Positions 16,515 to 25,489 of a stretch of DNA of 38,860 nucleotides are shown piece by piece. The stretch lies in the IMG/VR virus record IMGVR_UViG_3300037507_003985, positions 1 to 38,860 of that record. One strand, written 5' to 3'. How positions within the stretch are numbered: position 1 is the first letter of the stretch; each line of letters opens with the position of its first letter. The translations under genes and the position numbers were made by a program. Below the pieces are notes generated by a model. That model had not been told where the DNA came from. It saw nothing but the letters and a program-made list of their open reading frames with translations, and searched no databases. Source of the stretch: a virus.

Positions 16515-17803
16515 GACATGGCAGACTCGGCGGCCATGAGGCCGACCTCGATGGCATCCTCGTCAGAGAGCTTGTTGGGATCGGCCGACTCGGTGGCGGG
16601 CTTGCGTCCGCCCTGACGGGCAGATGGCGCCTTGCCAGCCGCTCGGACTGCCTCAAGAGCCTTTTCGGCCTTCTCGGCGCGCTCGTTGGCGGCCTGAAGA
16701 CGAGACCCGAGATCAGTGACTGACTCGGCGAGCTTGACGCTCGCGACGGCGGCGGCCGCGACCTCGGCACGAGCCTGCGGGGTCTGCGGATACAGGGCCT
16801 CGCGGAAGCGCGTCTCGAGTTCCTCGACAGTCTTGTTGTGCTCGGTGATTCTCTTTGCCTCGTCTGGCTTGGCCCCAGGAGGAATTTCCTGATACCGCGC
16901 CCACGGAACCTTCTCGGTCATCTGGTCGACGTGCGTGAAGATCTGCTGCTCGGCCTGATACTGCTGCTGTTCCTGCTGGTTCTGCAGATACTGGCCGTAG
17001 GCCTCGCGGTCTGCCTGAAATTTTTCGATCGTCTTGGAACGATTCTCTGACAGGTCGGCCCGATCAGCGAGACGCTTGCGGACGCGCTCCTGATCGACAA
17101 ACGAGAGCTTGTTGAGGACCGAGTCCTCCCACCACTTGGGAGACACCTTGTCGAGGCCGAGCTGTCTCAGCTGCTTCTCGGTGTCCTCTGGCAGGCCGTT
17201 TTTGCGAAGGATCGCCAGGACATCATTGTCGATGTTGCCGATCTGCTCGTCGAACTGCCTCTTGAACTCGGGGTCGTTCTCGGTGTCCCAGAGTTTTCGC
17301 ATGAGGCGCAGTTCTGTGAGCTCGTTGAGCACCTCGTCGGGGACCTGCGCCTGGTTCTTTTGGACCTCGGCGAGCTGCTGCTCCATTTCTGCAGCGCGAG
17401 ACGCCTGGGCCTTGAAATGACGGGCGACGTCGCGCAGCTTGTCGAAGTTGACGAGATTGCGGGGACTGATGTCTGCCGGCGGCTGAATCGCGTCGAGATC
17501 GATCTGCTCGAGTTCTCTCGCGACGTCCTCCGGAGACGGCTCTGGGGCCTTTTCTTCGGCTGGCTTTTCGTCGGCAGGTTTTTCATCGACGGGCGGCTCG
17601 TCGACGGGCGGCTGATCTGCCGGTTTCTCATCGGACAGAGGGGCCGCCGAGGTCTCGGGCATCTCCTCGCCCGGATCGAGAATTCCGGCCGCTCGCATCG
17701 CCTCGTCGAGGCTGTTCATGTTGTCCTGTGTGGGTGGTTCGACATGCCCGAGGTCAAGTTCCTGGGGCACGCCCTCGCTGGTCACTGGTTTTTCTGCTGA
17801 CAT
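16511..17803 (-). CDS. Scaffold-like capsid assembly protein
   Basis: A 430-residue, highly charged protein. Residues 55-90 are Pro/Glu/Asp/Lys repeats (variants of PVDEKPADEKP). The middle, from about 125 to 300, is helical and rich in Gln, Glu, Arg and Lys (QYLQNQQEQQQYQAEQQ), and another coiled coil lies around residues 355-390 (LQAANERAEKAEKALEAV). No catalytic motif is visible. Acid-rich helical composition and position between portal and capsid fit a scaffolding protein. The ATG follows the stop of the small basic gene by 5 bases. Confidence 0.65.
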   Translation of the reverse strand: MSAEKPVTSEGVPQELDLGHVEPPTQDNMNSLDEAMRAAGILDPGEEMPETSAAPLSDEKPADQPPVDEPPVDEKPADEKPAEEKAPEPSPEDVARELEQIDLDAIQPPADISPRNLVNFDKLRDVARHFKAQASRAAEMEQQLAEVQKNQAQVPDEVLNELTELRLMRKLWDTENDPEFKRQFDEQIGNIDNDVLAILRKNGLPEDTEKQLRQLGLDKVSPKWWEDSVLNKLSFVDQERVRKRLADRADLSENRSKTIEKFQADREAYGQYLQNQQEQQQYQAEQQIFTHVDQMTEKVPWARYQEIPPGAKPDEAKRITEHNKTVEELETRFREALYPQTPQARAEVAAAAVASVKLAESVTDLGSRLQAANERAEKAEKALEAVRAAGKAPSARQGGRKPATESADPNKLSDEDAIEVGLMAAESAMS

Positions 17804-17808
17804 AGTCT

Positions 17809-17982
17809 TTATTTCTTTTTGGCCGTCCTGGCCGAGTCACGAAAATCCTTGGCAGAGGGAGCCTTTTTTGATCCCGGCTTTCTCATTCGCTCGCCAGAGC
17901 CGGCCTTGATTCGGCGGCGCTTGGCATGGATGTTTGCGTAGAGGCCGGCGGCGGCACTTTTTACCTTGTCTGCGTCTTTCAT
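17809..17982 (-). CDS. Small basic phage protein
   Basis: A 57-residue basic protein: MKDADKVKSAAAGLYANIHA, then KRRRIKAGSGERMRKPGSKKAP and a Lys-rich end. I recall this pattern (LYANIHAKR, GSGERMRKPGS, AP.AKxF) in small proteins near portal genes of many phages, without known function. Its charge suggests nucleic-acid contact or packing inside the head. The start overlaps the preceding stop by ATGA and its stop is 5 bases before the scaffold gene. Confidence 0.78.
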   Translation of the reverse strand: MKDADKVKSAAAGLYANIHAKRRRIKAGSGERMRKPGSKKAPSAKDFRDSARTAKKK

Positions 17983-18245
17983 GTCATGTCTCGGTATTCG
18001 GGGTTGACCTGCTCGCGACGCTGAACGTCGGCGAGCGCAAAGAAATTTCTCTCGTAGTCGTCCCAGCCGGCGCGCATCGCGGCCACTCGGGCGACGGCCT
18101 CGGCATCGTTCTTGAGAACTGTCTCGGCGTCAACGACGGCCGGACACATGTCTCGCATCACTTCGGCGATTCGTTCACGCGGGACACGCCGAAAGAACTC
18201 GCGCAGGGACGTCGAATCCTCTGAAGACCATGGAACAGAGCTCAT
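17979..18245 (-). CDS. Small helical hypothetical protein
   Basis: An 88-residue protein, mostly helical, with no cysteine pattern or membrane segment (LREFFRRVPRERIAEVMRDM; DDYERNFFALADVQ). It lies directly after the portal gene and is coupled to the small basic gene by ATGA. I recognise no family. A structural or assembly role fits the position. Confidence 0.62.
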   Translation of the reverse strand: MSSVPWSSEDSTSLREFFRRVPRERIAEVMRDMCPAVVDAETVLKNDAEAVARVAAMRAGWDDYERNFFALADVQRREQVNPEYRDMT

Positions 18246-18250
18246 TCAGT

Positions 18251-20539
18251 TCATCCTCCTGCGGGCGGGGTGGGACGCGCGGGCGACGCGACAGAAGCGA
18301 CGGCAGACTGAATTCCTCCGGCCACGCCGGAGGGCGTGGTCTCCGTGGGCGCGGCAGAAGACGGAGAGACGGAGGTCACCGGGGCCGCACCCGGAGAGGT
18401 CGCGGGCGCGACGGCCGTGGCGGCACGTCCCTCGGTCGTCGGACCCTGGATCAGGGCGCGCGCCTCCTCGAGGATTCCTGTGATCTCCGAGAGCATGGCA
18501 GGCTTGATTCCCTTCTGGAGGGCAGACTGGACGTGCTGGTCGGCATGCTGCAGGGCGACCTCGAGCATCTGGGCGCTGGAATCGAGCGGCATCTCGGAAG
18601 ACAGGAGCGGAGCAAGCCTGCTCAGCATCGCGTTGAGATGGACCATGTCGTCGTCGGTGGTGTCGACTGGCACGGGAGTTCCGTTGAGAAGAGTGGTCAG
18701 CTCAATGAGCTGCTGGCGATGCTGCTTGAGAGCCGACAGGGGACTGAGATCCACGTTGAGAAGACGCTCGGCGGCCGCTCCTCCGAGCTTGGAGGCGATG
18801 TCGCGGCGCTTGAGCTCGACCGTGTCGATGGTCGGGTCTGCGGAATAGCGGCTCACGATCATCTCGAGGACACCGGACTGAGACGCGATGGCATCCTCGA
18901 CGCTCGCACGACTCGACGAGTTGGCAAGAATCGCGATCTGCGAGATCGTCATTCCCTTTTCCAGCATCTCGAGGACTGCCTCGACGGCATCGGTGTCGAG
19001 CGACCGCGGAATCTCGACAAAGAAATACATGGCAGACTCTCCGACAGACTCAAGAGACGTCCACGTCTCGATGTCAAAGATCGGGGTCAGACCGGTCTGT
19101 CTTGATTCGATCATGACCTGGTTTGCAAACTGAAGAATGTCGGCGCGGCAGATGCGGCGCTGCAGCTGGTCGATGAGGGCAAACATCTGGTCGGCAAAGC
19201 GAGACAGCATCCCGGCGCGGATCTGCGCGTCGATCGAGGCCGTGTAGTTCACCTCTGACGCCGTGCGACGCTGTCCCTGCTGGTCAAGAATCTGTCCGGG
19301 CATGAAGGCGCCGACCGCGATCTCGGCCTGCATCGTCGCGTGGCGGTCGAGTGCAAAGAACGCCTCCGAGTTGATCTCAAAGGAAACCTTCTCGAGAACC
19401 TCGTAGCCCTCGCCGACGATCGCGAACGGATGGTTGACGGTGAGGCTCGGGGTCTCCACAGAACCGGCGCCGGCTCTGCTCGTGCGGCGCAGGACCATCA
19501 GACCAGAGAGGTGGAGGGCATCCTGGATGAGGTTGCGCGCCTGCTCGACCGAGACGTGTGTGTTGTAGAGTGCGCGGCCCGCTCCGCGAGAGCCATGAAG
19601 CGTGCGGTCGCCGACCTCGGCAGAAAAGAGACTCAGACACTGCTCCATCTTGTCGTAGCGGGCTCGGCGGAAGAACAGCGGAACGCCGTCCTCGCGGTCA
19701 AAGATGTAGTGGTCGATGCCGCCGGCCGGGTTGGTCGCAAAGATGTGGCCGGCCTTGACGACGCGGATCGACGAGGTGAAGCTGCTGGCGAGGTTGTTCT
19801 CGCGGATAAGGTCCTCGTAGACGCGCTCGTTCTCGGTGTTGGCGCGGTCCTCGAACTGCTTGGTCGACGTGTTGAGCTTCTTGACAAGATTCTCGACGCG
19901 CCACCCGGCAAGAGAAGCGACCTCGGGATCACGGATCGTGTCAACGATGTCGTCGACAAAGAAATCCTCCTTGAGGCCCCAGATCTTTACCCGGTTGGAT
20001 TCCTGGGGACAGCCGACGTAGAACAGGGCTTCGTCAGACCGATACATCTTCGGCTTCCAGGTGAACTCGTCTTCCCGACCGACTGCGGCATAGCCGTAGG
20101 TCAGGTTCTCGTCGATGAGCTGAGAGAGAAAATCAGGCCAGCCCGTCCACTTACGAATGCAGTCCGTGATTGCCGTCCGGAAAGTATCCTCCAAGGCTTC
20201 GGTGCCGGAAGTTTCGTTCGGAAAGCGGCTGTAGGTCAAGAGGGGGAGCTGGTCGACCACCTGTCGGTATGGAGGAGTCAGGCGCTTGATCAGGGACGAC
20301 ATGAATCCCGTGGGCCGATTGCTCCGCCAGGATTGCCCCGCGCCTCGCAGCTTGCGCGGATTCCACGGCTGCTCGCCGTTGATCTTGCGAGCGATCGCCG
20401 CGTTCTTGTTGTTGCGCTCCCGGTTGTCCTGCGTGAAGTTTTTGTAGGTCTGATAGGCCTGATCGAAGGTCAGGACTGCCGGAAGCACGGATCCCGTCTG
20501 CGGGTCGACTATATCGGCTGTTGAGGCGTCGTTTGGCAT
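18251..20539 (-). CDS. Portal protein
   Basis: A 762-residue protein forming the ring through which DNA enters the head. It is large for a portal, as in podovirus-like phages. Signs are the long alpha/beta body with RWxxNRPTGF-like opening (WRSNRPTGFMSSLI, residues 71-84), the region with HVSVEQARNLIQDALHLSGL, and the portal-typical segment GQRRTASEVNYTASID with the long helix after it (AGMLSRFADQMFALIDQLQRRI). The last 75 residues are Pro/Ala/Ser/Thr-rich and probably disordered. The gene lies between terminase and scaffold, as expected. The assignment rests on order and these features, not on a search. Confidence 0.85.
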   Translation of the reverse strand: MPNDASTADIVDPQTGSVLPAVLTFDQAYQTYKNFTQDNRERNNKNAAIARKINGEQPWNPRKLRGAGQSWRSNRPTGFMSSLIKRLTPPYRQVVDQLPLLTYSRFPNETSGTEALEDTFRTAITDCIRKWTGWPDFLSQLIDENLTYGYAAVGREDEFTWKPKMYRSDEALFYVGCPQESNRVKIWGLKEDFFVDDIVDTIRDPEVASLAGWRVENLVKKLNTSTKQFEDRANTENERVYEDLIRENNLASSFTSSIRVVKAGHIFATNPAGGIDHYIFDREDGVPLFFRRARYDKMEQCLSLFSAEVGDRTLHGSRGAGRALYNTHVSVEQARNLIQDALHLSGLMVLRRTSRAGAGSVETPSLTVNHPFAIVGEGYEVLEKVSFEINSEAFFALDRHATMQAEIAVGAFMPGQILDQQGQRRTASEVNYTASIDAQIRAGMLSRFADQMFALIDQLQRRICRADILQFANQVMIESRQTGLTPIFDIETWTSLESVGESAMYFFVEIPRSLDTDAVEAVLEMLEKGMTISQIAILANSSSRASVEDAIASQSGVLEMIVSRYSADPTIDTVELKRRDIASKLGGAAAERLLNVDLSPLSALKQHRQQLIELTTLLNGTPVPVDTTDDDMVHLNAMLSRLAPLLSSEMPLDSSAQMLEVALQHADQHVQSALQKGIKPAMLSEITGILEEARALIQGPTTEGRAATAVAPATSPGAAPVTSVSPSSAAPTETTPSGVAGGIQSAVASVASPARPTPPAGG

Positions 20540-20542
20540 TGT

Positions 20543-20794
20543 TCACCATTTTCCCTTCGGGCAGGATTCAGAAGCTAGCATGGTCTTGGCAAGGATAAAA
20601 CACTCGCAGACCGAGCATTGCATGTCCGATCGATACTCGCACTGATCGCAGACAGACAGCCTTTTTTTCTTCGTAGAACTATCTACAAGCAGGACCTCCC
20701 TGCGAGCGACACGCTCGGCGGCTCTCCCGACGGCACCGGCAAAGTTCTTGATTCCCCTGGTCGTGATCTCCATGCGGCACCTCTTGCAACTCAT
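20543..20794 (-). CDS. Cysteine-rich zinc-ribbon protein
   Basis: An 83-residue protein starting MSCKRCRMEITTRG. The C-terminus holds CDQCEYRSDMQCSVCECF followed by ESCPKGKW. This is the layout of a small phage zinc ribbon that I know as DUF6171-like (CxxC, CxxCxC, then CPxGxW). It probably binds one or two zinc ions. The ATG overlaps the previous stop by ATGA; a frame opening further upstream is only its shadow. It sits just before the portal gene. Confidence 0.75.
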   Translation of the reverse strand: MSCKRCRMEITTRGIKNFAGAVGRAAERVARREVLLVDSSTKKKRLSVCDQCEYRSDMQCSVCECFILAKTMLASESCPKGKW

Positions 20795-21390
20795 CGCCTC
20801 GCCCAGCAGTATCCAGGAAGATCTGGACTCGTGCCGATCCTGTCCATGCGCAGCCACACGGCAGACCTGTTCTCGTGATGCAGGATCTGGCAGGCGCGAA
20901 GTTCTCGCTCATGGTGGACTGTCTGACCGGCTCGCAGAATGGCCGACATGCGGTTCACGGCCTCGACGCAGGATCCGCAGTTGCTGTTCCACCTGACGTT
21001 GAACCTGCAGCCCGCACAGATGTCGGCACGTCGCTGCGCCTCCTGCTTCAGCTCGAGATTCTCGGTCGAGTGATCCTGGATCTGCCTGTCCATCGTCTGG
21101 ATCATCTCGTCTGTGAGGGTGCGGATCGGCGACACGGAGTGCGCGACCTCGATCCGGGCCACTCCCTCGAACTGGTGGCACATGCGCGGGAAATTCTTGC
21201 AGATGTATTCATCGACCTCAGCCCTGACGTCGCCGATCGGGATGACGTTGTCGGCCCTGAACTTGATCACGGCATCGATGAGGGCTCGATAGGTCGGGGC
21301 ACGGATGGGCTCAGGCATGTCGCGGCCGAGACGATCCTTCTCGGGCTTGTGCCATCCTCCGGGCATCACCATGGATTCGATCACGTTCAT
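20791..21390 (-). CDS. Hypothetical protein with zinc-binding cysteines
   Basis: A 199-residue protein. The N-terminus has GGWHKPEKDRLGRD, then a helical part (ALIDAVIKFRADN). Residues about 124-142 hold CAGCRFNVRWNSNCGSC, and CQILHH follows near 166, giving a likely zinc site. It overlaps the zinc-ribbon gene by ATGA. Two successive cysteine-rich proteins between terminase and portal suggest a packaging- or connector-related role, but nothing in the sequence shows it. Confidence 0.65.
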   Translation of the reverse strand: MNVIESMVMPGGWHKPEKDRLGRDMPEPIRAPTYRALIDAVIKFRADNVIPIGDVRAEVDEYICKNFPRMCHQFEGVARIEVAHSVSPIRTLTDEMIQTMDRQIQDHSTENLELKQEAQRRADICAGCRFNVRWNSNCGSCVEAVNRMSAILRAGQTVHHERELRACQILHHENRSAVWLRMDRIGTSPDLPGYCWARR

Positions 21391-21391
21391 G

Positions 21392-23332
21392 CTAGTCGGT
21401 CATGTCGATGAAGTCGAGCTGGTCGACGATGCCGTGCTCGACGCGCTCTGGTCTGGGTGCCGGCACGCGCGCCTCCTCGACCATGCGGCCAGAGATGCCG
21501 CCGTTCATGCGAATGGCGTGGATCGCGACGAGCAGGCTGTCGAAGCGATCAGGCGAGACGTCATTGTGGCGCTTCTTGAATTCCTTCTTGGGCTCGAGTC
21601 TGAGGACTCCGCGGCCGACCTGCATGTAGCGACGAGTGACCGTCTCGCGGCCGAGCTGGTTCCAGTTGATTCCCGGGTTGAGCTTGAGAAGGTCTGTCTC
21701 GATGAACTTGCGGACACTGAACGCCATCTCGGTCACGACGTCATTGTATCTCTCGGCGCAGGTCTCTGAGTCGTCGTCAAGAATGCGAGTGTCTGAGGCA
21801 GCCCAGCTGAACATGACCCCGAAGACATCTGGTCCAAACATCGACTTGAGAGCATCGTGGACTCCGGTGCCGTTGCCGGTTCGATCGACCGCGAGCCACC
21901 TGGGTTTCACTCCCATGTCATTGCTCAGGCGGATGATCGCCCTGGTTTGCTCGATCGTGTCTCTCTTGTCGAGGCTGATCTGCTGTTCGACCTGGATGAC
22001 ACGACGCTCGGACTTGAAGCGCTGGAACGAACCCTGCATGTCTGTCCACCCGATCGCCTGGCCAAATCTGGCGGCGGTGAAGAAGGCAAGGTCATTGCCC
22101 TCGAAGGCGAGGTCGATCCCGGCTGCCATGACTGTCGGTCCCGAGAAGGTGTAGAGACCCTTGGCCCTCTCGAACATCGACTCGTTGACGATGACGACCG
22201 AGGCAGACGACTCGGGGAACCATCCCCTCGCCATTGTGAAATACTCTGGGTTGTCAGACCCGAGCTTGAGGAGTCGCTCGAATCCCTCCCAGGTCTGCAG
22301 GCCAGGATAGACGACCTTTTTCTCGGTGACGTTCTCGCATTTGGCCCCGTCGAGTCGGATGACGTTGTATCCCCGGCCAGATTCCCAGGTCTCGTCGACG
22401 TCGATGTCGATCGATGCCCATCCTCTCTTGGGCTCTGCCAGAACTCCAAACTTGCTGTTGCGGTCCTTGGGGTTCGTGGCGGCAAACACCCTGACGTGGC
22501 TGTTGTCTGCTTCTTCAGTCAGGAGCACGTTGTTGACATCCTCCCACACGCCCTCTGGAATCTCCTCTGCCTCGTCAAGAATCAGGGCGATGCGACTGAG
22601 CTTGCCAAACCGCGGATGAGGGACTGGACGAGGAACCGGGTGAAAGCCTCGCAGACGTCCCTTGCCGTCGTCTCCCATCGGGATCGAGGTGAGATGGATT
22701 CCCTGCTTGTCGTCGTTGTTGACCCTGACTGACTCGGCCTTGATCGAGAGATTCGGGACAGGAACGAGGACGTTGGCGAGCAGGTTCTTGATGTGCGCGA
22801 AGACGTTGGTGACCGCGTGCTGCCGGGTGACCGACATGACCTTGATACAGGTCCACTCGGGATCGCGAAGAAAATCGAGGCCAAAGAACACGGCGCCGGA
22901 ATACGACTTGGAGAGCGATCCTCCTCCCATGATCAGGTTCTTGGCATGGTCTCTGAGTCCGTTCCACACCAGCTTCGTGCAGTGCGGCTCTGGCGTGAAG
23001 AGCTCTGGCCCCCAGCAGACGATGGCCGCCGCCTGATACTGGTCGAGATCAAGAAGTTTCTGGATGTATCTCCAGATGAGATACTCGCACTCGTGGCTGG
23101 CGAGGCGGATCTGTTCCTTCGGCGGGTTCTTCACGCAGTAGCGAAGCAGATACTCGGTCGGTCCAAACAGGTCTCCGGTCTTCTGGTGGGCCTCTCTCAT
23201 CGCATAGGCATGCTCGAGATACTGCCGTCCGTCGAGTGCCTGCTCGATCGATGCCGACTCCTCTGGCGTCACCTCGGAGCGCTTCTTCTTTCGCACCCCG
23301 GTCTTGGCATAGCGGGTGCGGACGACGCTCAT
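21392..23332 (-). CDS. terL: Terminase large subunit
   Basis: A 646-residue DNA-packaging motor. The ATPase half has an altered Walker A, GGGSLSKS (residues 136-143), and Walker B with catalytic carboxylate, IALILDEAEE (Asp253, Glu254), then the coupling-type motif FAATNPKD. The C-terminal RNase H-like nuclease shows AAGIDLAFEGND (first Asp), AVDRTGNGTGVHD and SPDRFDSLLVAI (last Asp). The length is within the upper range of the family. It overlaps the small subunit by 4 bases. It should pull DNA into the procapsid through the portal and cut it at the end of packaging. Confidence 0.92.
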   Translation of the reverse strand: MSVVRTRYAKTGVRKKKRSEVTPEESASIEQALDGRQYLEHAYAMREAHQKTGDLFGPTEYLLRYCVKNPPKEQIRLASHECEYLIWRYIQKLLDLDQYQAAAIVCWGPELFTPEPHCTKLVWNGLRDHAKNLIMGGGSLSKSYSGAVFFGLDFLRDPEWTCIKVMSVTRQHAVTNVFAHIKNLLANVLVPVPNLSIKAESVRVNNDDKQGIHLTSIPMGDDGKGRLRGFHPVPRPVPHPRFGKLSRIALILDEAEEIPEGVWEDVNNVLLTEEADNSHVRVFAATNPKDRNSKFGVLAEPKRGWASIDIDVDETWESGRGYNVIRLDGAKCENVTEKKVVYPGLQTWEGFERLLKLGSDNPEYFTMARGWFPESSASVVIVNESMFERAKGLYTFSGPTVMAAGIDLAFEGNDLAFFTAARFGQAIGWTDMQGSFQRFKSERRVIQVEQQISLDKRDTIEQTRAIIRLSNDMGVKPRWLAVDRTGNGTGVHDALKSMFGPDVFGVMFSWAASDTRILDDDSETCAERYNDVVTEMAFSVRKFIETDLLKLNPGINWNQLGRETVTRRYMQVGRGVLRLEPKKEFKKRHNDVSPDRFDSLLVAIHAIRMNGGISGRMVEEARVPAPRPERVEHGIVDQLDFIDMTD

Positions 23333-23826
23333 GCGAAGCTCTCTGCGAGATTGAGCACCTTCTCAGACACGTCGAGTCTGACCGAGTCCTTGAATTCTCC
23401 CATGATGCGGGCATCAAGCTCGAGAGCCTTGAGCTTGGAGGGAACCTTCACAGACGTCGTGCCATCGGTGGAGGTGCGCACCTCCTCGGCGAGTTCTGAC
23501 TCCTCGTCGATGTCGGCGATCGGGGTTCGGACGAGCTTTGCCAGGAACTCGCGCTTCTCATCGAGACTCAGGAAGCGCTTCTGCTGGGCGCGCTCGGCCA
23601 CGCGGGCCTTGAGTTCCTCGACGTAGGTCTTGGCATGTTCCTTCTGGAGAATGATTCCGCCGGCCCGACAGGCAGAACCCGCCGTGATCTTCCCGTTGTA
23701 TTTGGCCGCGATGACGTCATCGAAGGCGAGGAGATAGGCCCGATACATCGGGAGCCCGTCGAGCACGTGGAGCTCAATGAACTCTCGCTGCTGAGGGGTG
23801 AGTCGTCTTGCTGCTCTGCTCGCCAT
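23329..23826 (-). CDS. terS: Terminase small subunit
   Basis: A 165-residue protein. The start LTPQQREFIELHVLDGLPMYRAYLLAF is the helix-turn-helix opening of the Terminase_2-type small subunits (they usually read LTxkQexFxxxyl.G.na.xAy). It continues with a helix ending KTYVEELKARVAERAQ and a C-terminal oligomerisation-type region. It should recognise phage DNA and guide the large subunit. It precedes the large subunit with a 4-base overlap. Confidence 0.82.
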   Translation of the reverse strand: MASRAARRLTPQQREFIELHVLDGLPMYRAYLLAFDDVIAAKYNGKITAGSACRAGGIILQKEHAKTYVEELKARVAERAQQKRFLSLDEKREFLAKLVRTPIADIDEESELAEEVRTSTDGTTSVKVPSKLKALELDARIMGEFKDSVRLDVSEKVLNLAESFA

Positions 23827-23844
23827 GGTCAGAAGATGGCCGTG

Positions 23845-24327
23845 TCACTCCTTCGAAGTAAACGCATCTCTGCTGAGAAGAATCCCGGCCCTCGCGATGA
23901 GCGGGGCGTCGCAGGTCTGCAGGGTCAGTCGGGTCCTGGGCCAGATCTTCTTCGCGGCATCCAGAAGTTGCCGCTTCCTCGCAGAACGCTCACGGCTTCT
24001 CTGTGACTGCTCGATGGTCAGATTCATCCATTTCAGAAGCGAGAGCTCGACCAGCTCAGACCCGCCGTGCATGAGGGCCGCGCCGCACACCAGCTTGTAG
24101 TTTCCATAAAGCACTGCCATGAAGGCAGCAGACCGGTTCTCGCCCGCAAACTTCGGGATCTGCTCGATGAAGAGATGGGATGCCTTGTTCATTTTTTCTC
24201 GAACAAGCTCTACCACTTCCCGGTCTGTCTCGGGCATCTGGTGCAGACTCACGATGGCCATCGACTCTGGATCGAGGACGGCGATTGCCCCGTGCCTGCC
24301 CGGATCTACCCCGATCACGTGTTTCAT
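23845..24327 (-). CDS. RuvC-like Holliday junction resolvase
   Basis: A 160-residue protein with RNase H-like fold. The acidic catalytic set is visible: Asp8 in VIGVDPGRHGAIAVLD, Glu55 in LFIEQIPKFAG and Asp140 in TCDAPLIARAGILL, which matches the RuvC order DPGxxGA, xxIE and the late AD/DA pair. It should cut four-way or branched DNA before packaging. The length is normal. It opens the leftward block, with the AT-rich intergenic region on its 5' side. TAGCAT about 7 bases before ATG may be a weak -10 for this gene. Confidence 0.85.
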   Translation of the reverse strand: MKHVIGVDPGRHGAIAVLDPESMAIVSLHQMPETDREVVELVREKMNKASHLFIEQIPKFAGENRSAAFMAVLYGNYKLVCGAALMHGGSELVELSLLKWMNLTIEQSQRSRERSARKRQLLDAAKKIWPRTRLTLQTCDAPLIARAGILLSRDAFTSKE

Positions 24328-24678
24328 GGCTCGGATGCTACATCAGAATGCCATCGAGGCACACCTGGAGTTTCTTTGGAGACAATCTCGGGCATAAGTA
24401 GTTCAGAATACAGGACAAGACTAAGTGGAAGATCTAGAATTACTCAAATATCATTAAGTCACAAAGATAAGTAGTTAATATAGAATATATTAGAAAGAAG
24501 TTAATAGGTATTTGAATGCTTTTCTGTTTTTTTAGATTTCAACCACTTTTTTTGCATGCCTAAAAAATTGCCCCGTTATAGCTTTTCCCATTTTGTTCGA
24601 TTACCGGATCATTTTGTCATAAGTCATTTGTGGTCAACAACTCTTTTCTGTGCCATGGGCAGTCGTGTGAAAAAACAG
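24328..24678. promoter_or_regulatory. AT-rich divergent intergenic region with short repeats
   Basis: No gene is found here. It separates the leftward late block and the rightward early block. About 24380-24640 is far richer in A and T than the rest. Repeats are ATAAGTAGTT at 24394-24403 and 24467-24476, with variants TTAAGTCACA near 24453 and ATAAGTCATT near 24619, and AGTTAATA at 24473-24480 and 24499-24506. This could be a replication origin with iteron-like sites, a regulator-binding array, or both. I cannot choose between these from sequence alone. Confidence 0.5.
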
Positions 24679-24707
24679 TTCTGGCACCTGCCATTCCGTG
24701 CTATGAT
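24679..24707 (+). promoter_or_regulatory. Early promoter A (near-leaderless)
   Basis: TTCTGG (24679-24684), a 17-base spacer and TATGAT (24702-24707). The -10 box is close to consensus while the -35 box is weak. ATG comes 14 bases after the -10 box, so the transcript should have a leader of only about 7 bases. Confidence 0.55.
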
Positions 24708-24721
24708 GCTTCTCTGACACC

Positions 24722-25489
24722 ATGAAGACTCCATCTGACCACCTCACCGTCCACTTCCCCATGACCGGCCGCACTCTTCGGCACTCCAGTCACGTCTGGC
24801 GACGAGCCCGTCCCTCGCGTCCCATGGCCTACATGGTCCTCCTTTTCTTCACCAGCACTCCCGATTCGCTCGTCCACGACACGGCCCGTCGCTGGCTTCG
24901 ACAGTTCTGGTCGTCTGCCCGGCTCAACTGGCAGGCCACCATGGCCGCCATGTTCGGAGTCTCCTGGATCAGACAGCAGGACGAGCGAGTCCTGGCTCTC
25001 CGCGCCGCCTCTGAGCGCGACTGCCCAGCGATAGAGGATTCGCACGACCGGTTCATCATTCCGTTCATCCTCACGATGATCGGACAGGTCCCGCTTCGGG
25101 GACTTCTTGAGCTCATCAGGGAGAACCGGGGACAGTGGGATTCTGACCGCTCCGACATCCTTCGGCTTCCCGGCGCCGTCGACTTCTGTCGCGACATCGA
25201 CTGCATTCTCGAGGGCCGGTCTGATGACGTCAGTTGGGCCAGATCTTCTGAGAACCTGCACGACCGATCCCATGTCTCTGGAATCAATCACCGACAGATG
25301 CGCTCTCTTCGCGCCGGCGACTCGGTGCTTCTTGACCCGCTCTCGCGCGGCCTTTCACTCAGGGAGCTTGAGCGACGCTGCCAGGCCATCGCGCTGCGCG
25401 AGTCTGACGACCGCCATCTCTACTCGGTCTCGACAGTCGAGATGCCCGAGACTGGAAAACTCTGCGTGGCAATTCATCGCAGAAGTTAG
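24722..25489 (+). CDS. Hypothetical early protein
   Basis: A 255-residue protein that I do not recognise, first gene of the rightward block behind promoter A. It is rich in Arg, Ser, Asp and Leu and has one mildly hydrophobic segment (RPMAYMVLLFFTS, residues 33-45). Helical segments predominate (DTARRWLRQFWSSARLNWQ). No catalytic pattern is visible. The third codon position is C-rich in this frame, supporting it over the opposite-strand frame. Position suggests a host-takeover or regulatory role; that is inference. Confidence 0.6.
   Translation: MKTPSDHLTVHFPMTGRTLRHSSHVWRRARPSRPMAYMVLLFFTSTPDSLVHDTARRWLRQFWSSARLNWQATMAAMFGVSWIRQQDERVLALRAASERDCPAIEDSHDRFIIPFILTMIGQVPLRGLLELIRENRGQWDSDRSDILRLPGAVDFCRDIDCILEGRSDDVSWARSSENLHDRSHVSGINHRQMRSLRAGDSVLLDPLSRGLSLRELERRCQAIALRESDDRHLYSVSTVEMPETGKLCVAIHRRS

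Noticed and set aside
19340-20524. 394-codon open frame on the plus strand opposite the portal gene
   Set aside because: It is the antisense of a strongly supported gene. In GC-rich DNA with C/G at third positions, opposite frames stay open by chance; no start signal or known motif.
24701-25291. 196-codon minus-strand frame opposite the first early gene
   Set aside because: The plus-strand frame follows a promoter and has the third-position C preference of the neighbours; the minus frame would run across promoter A.
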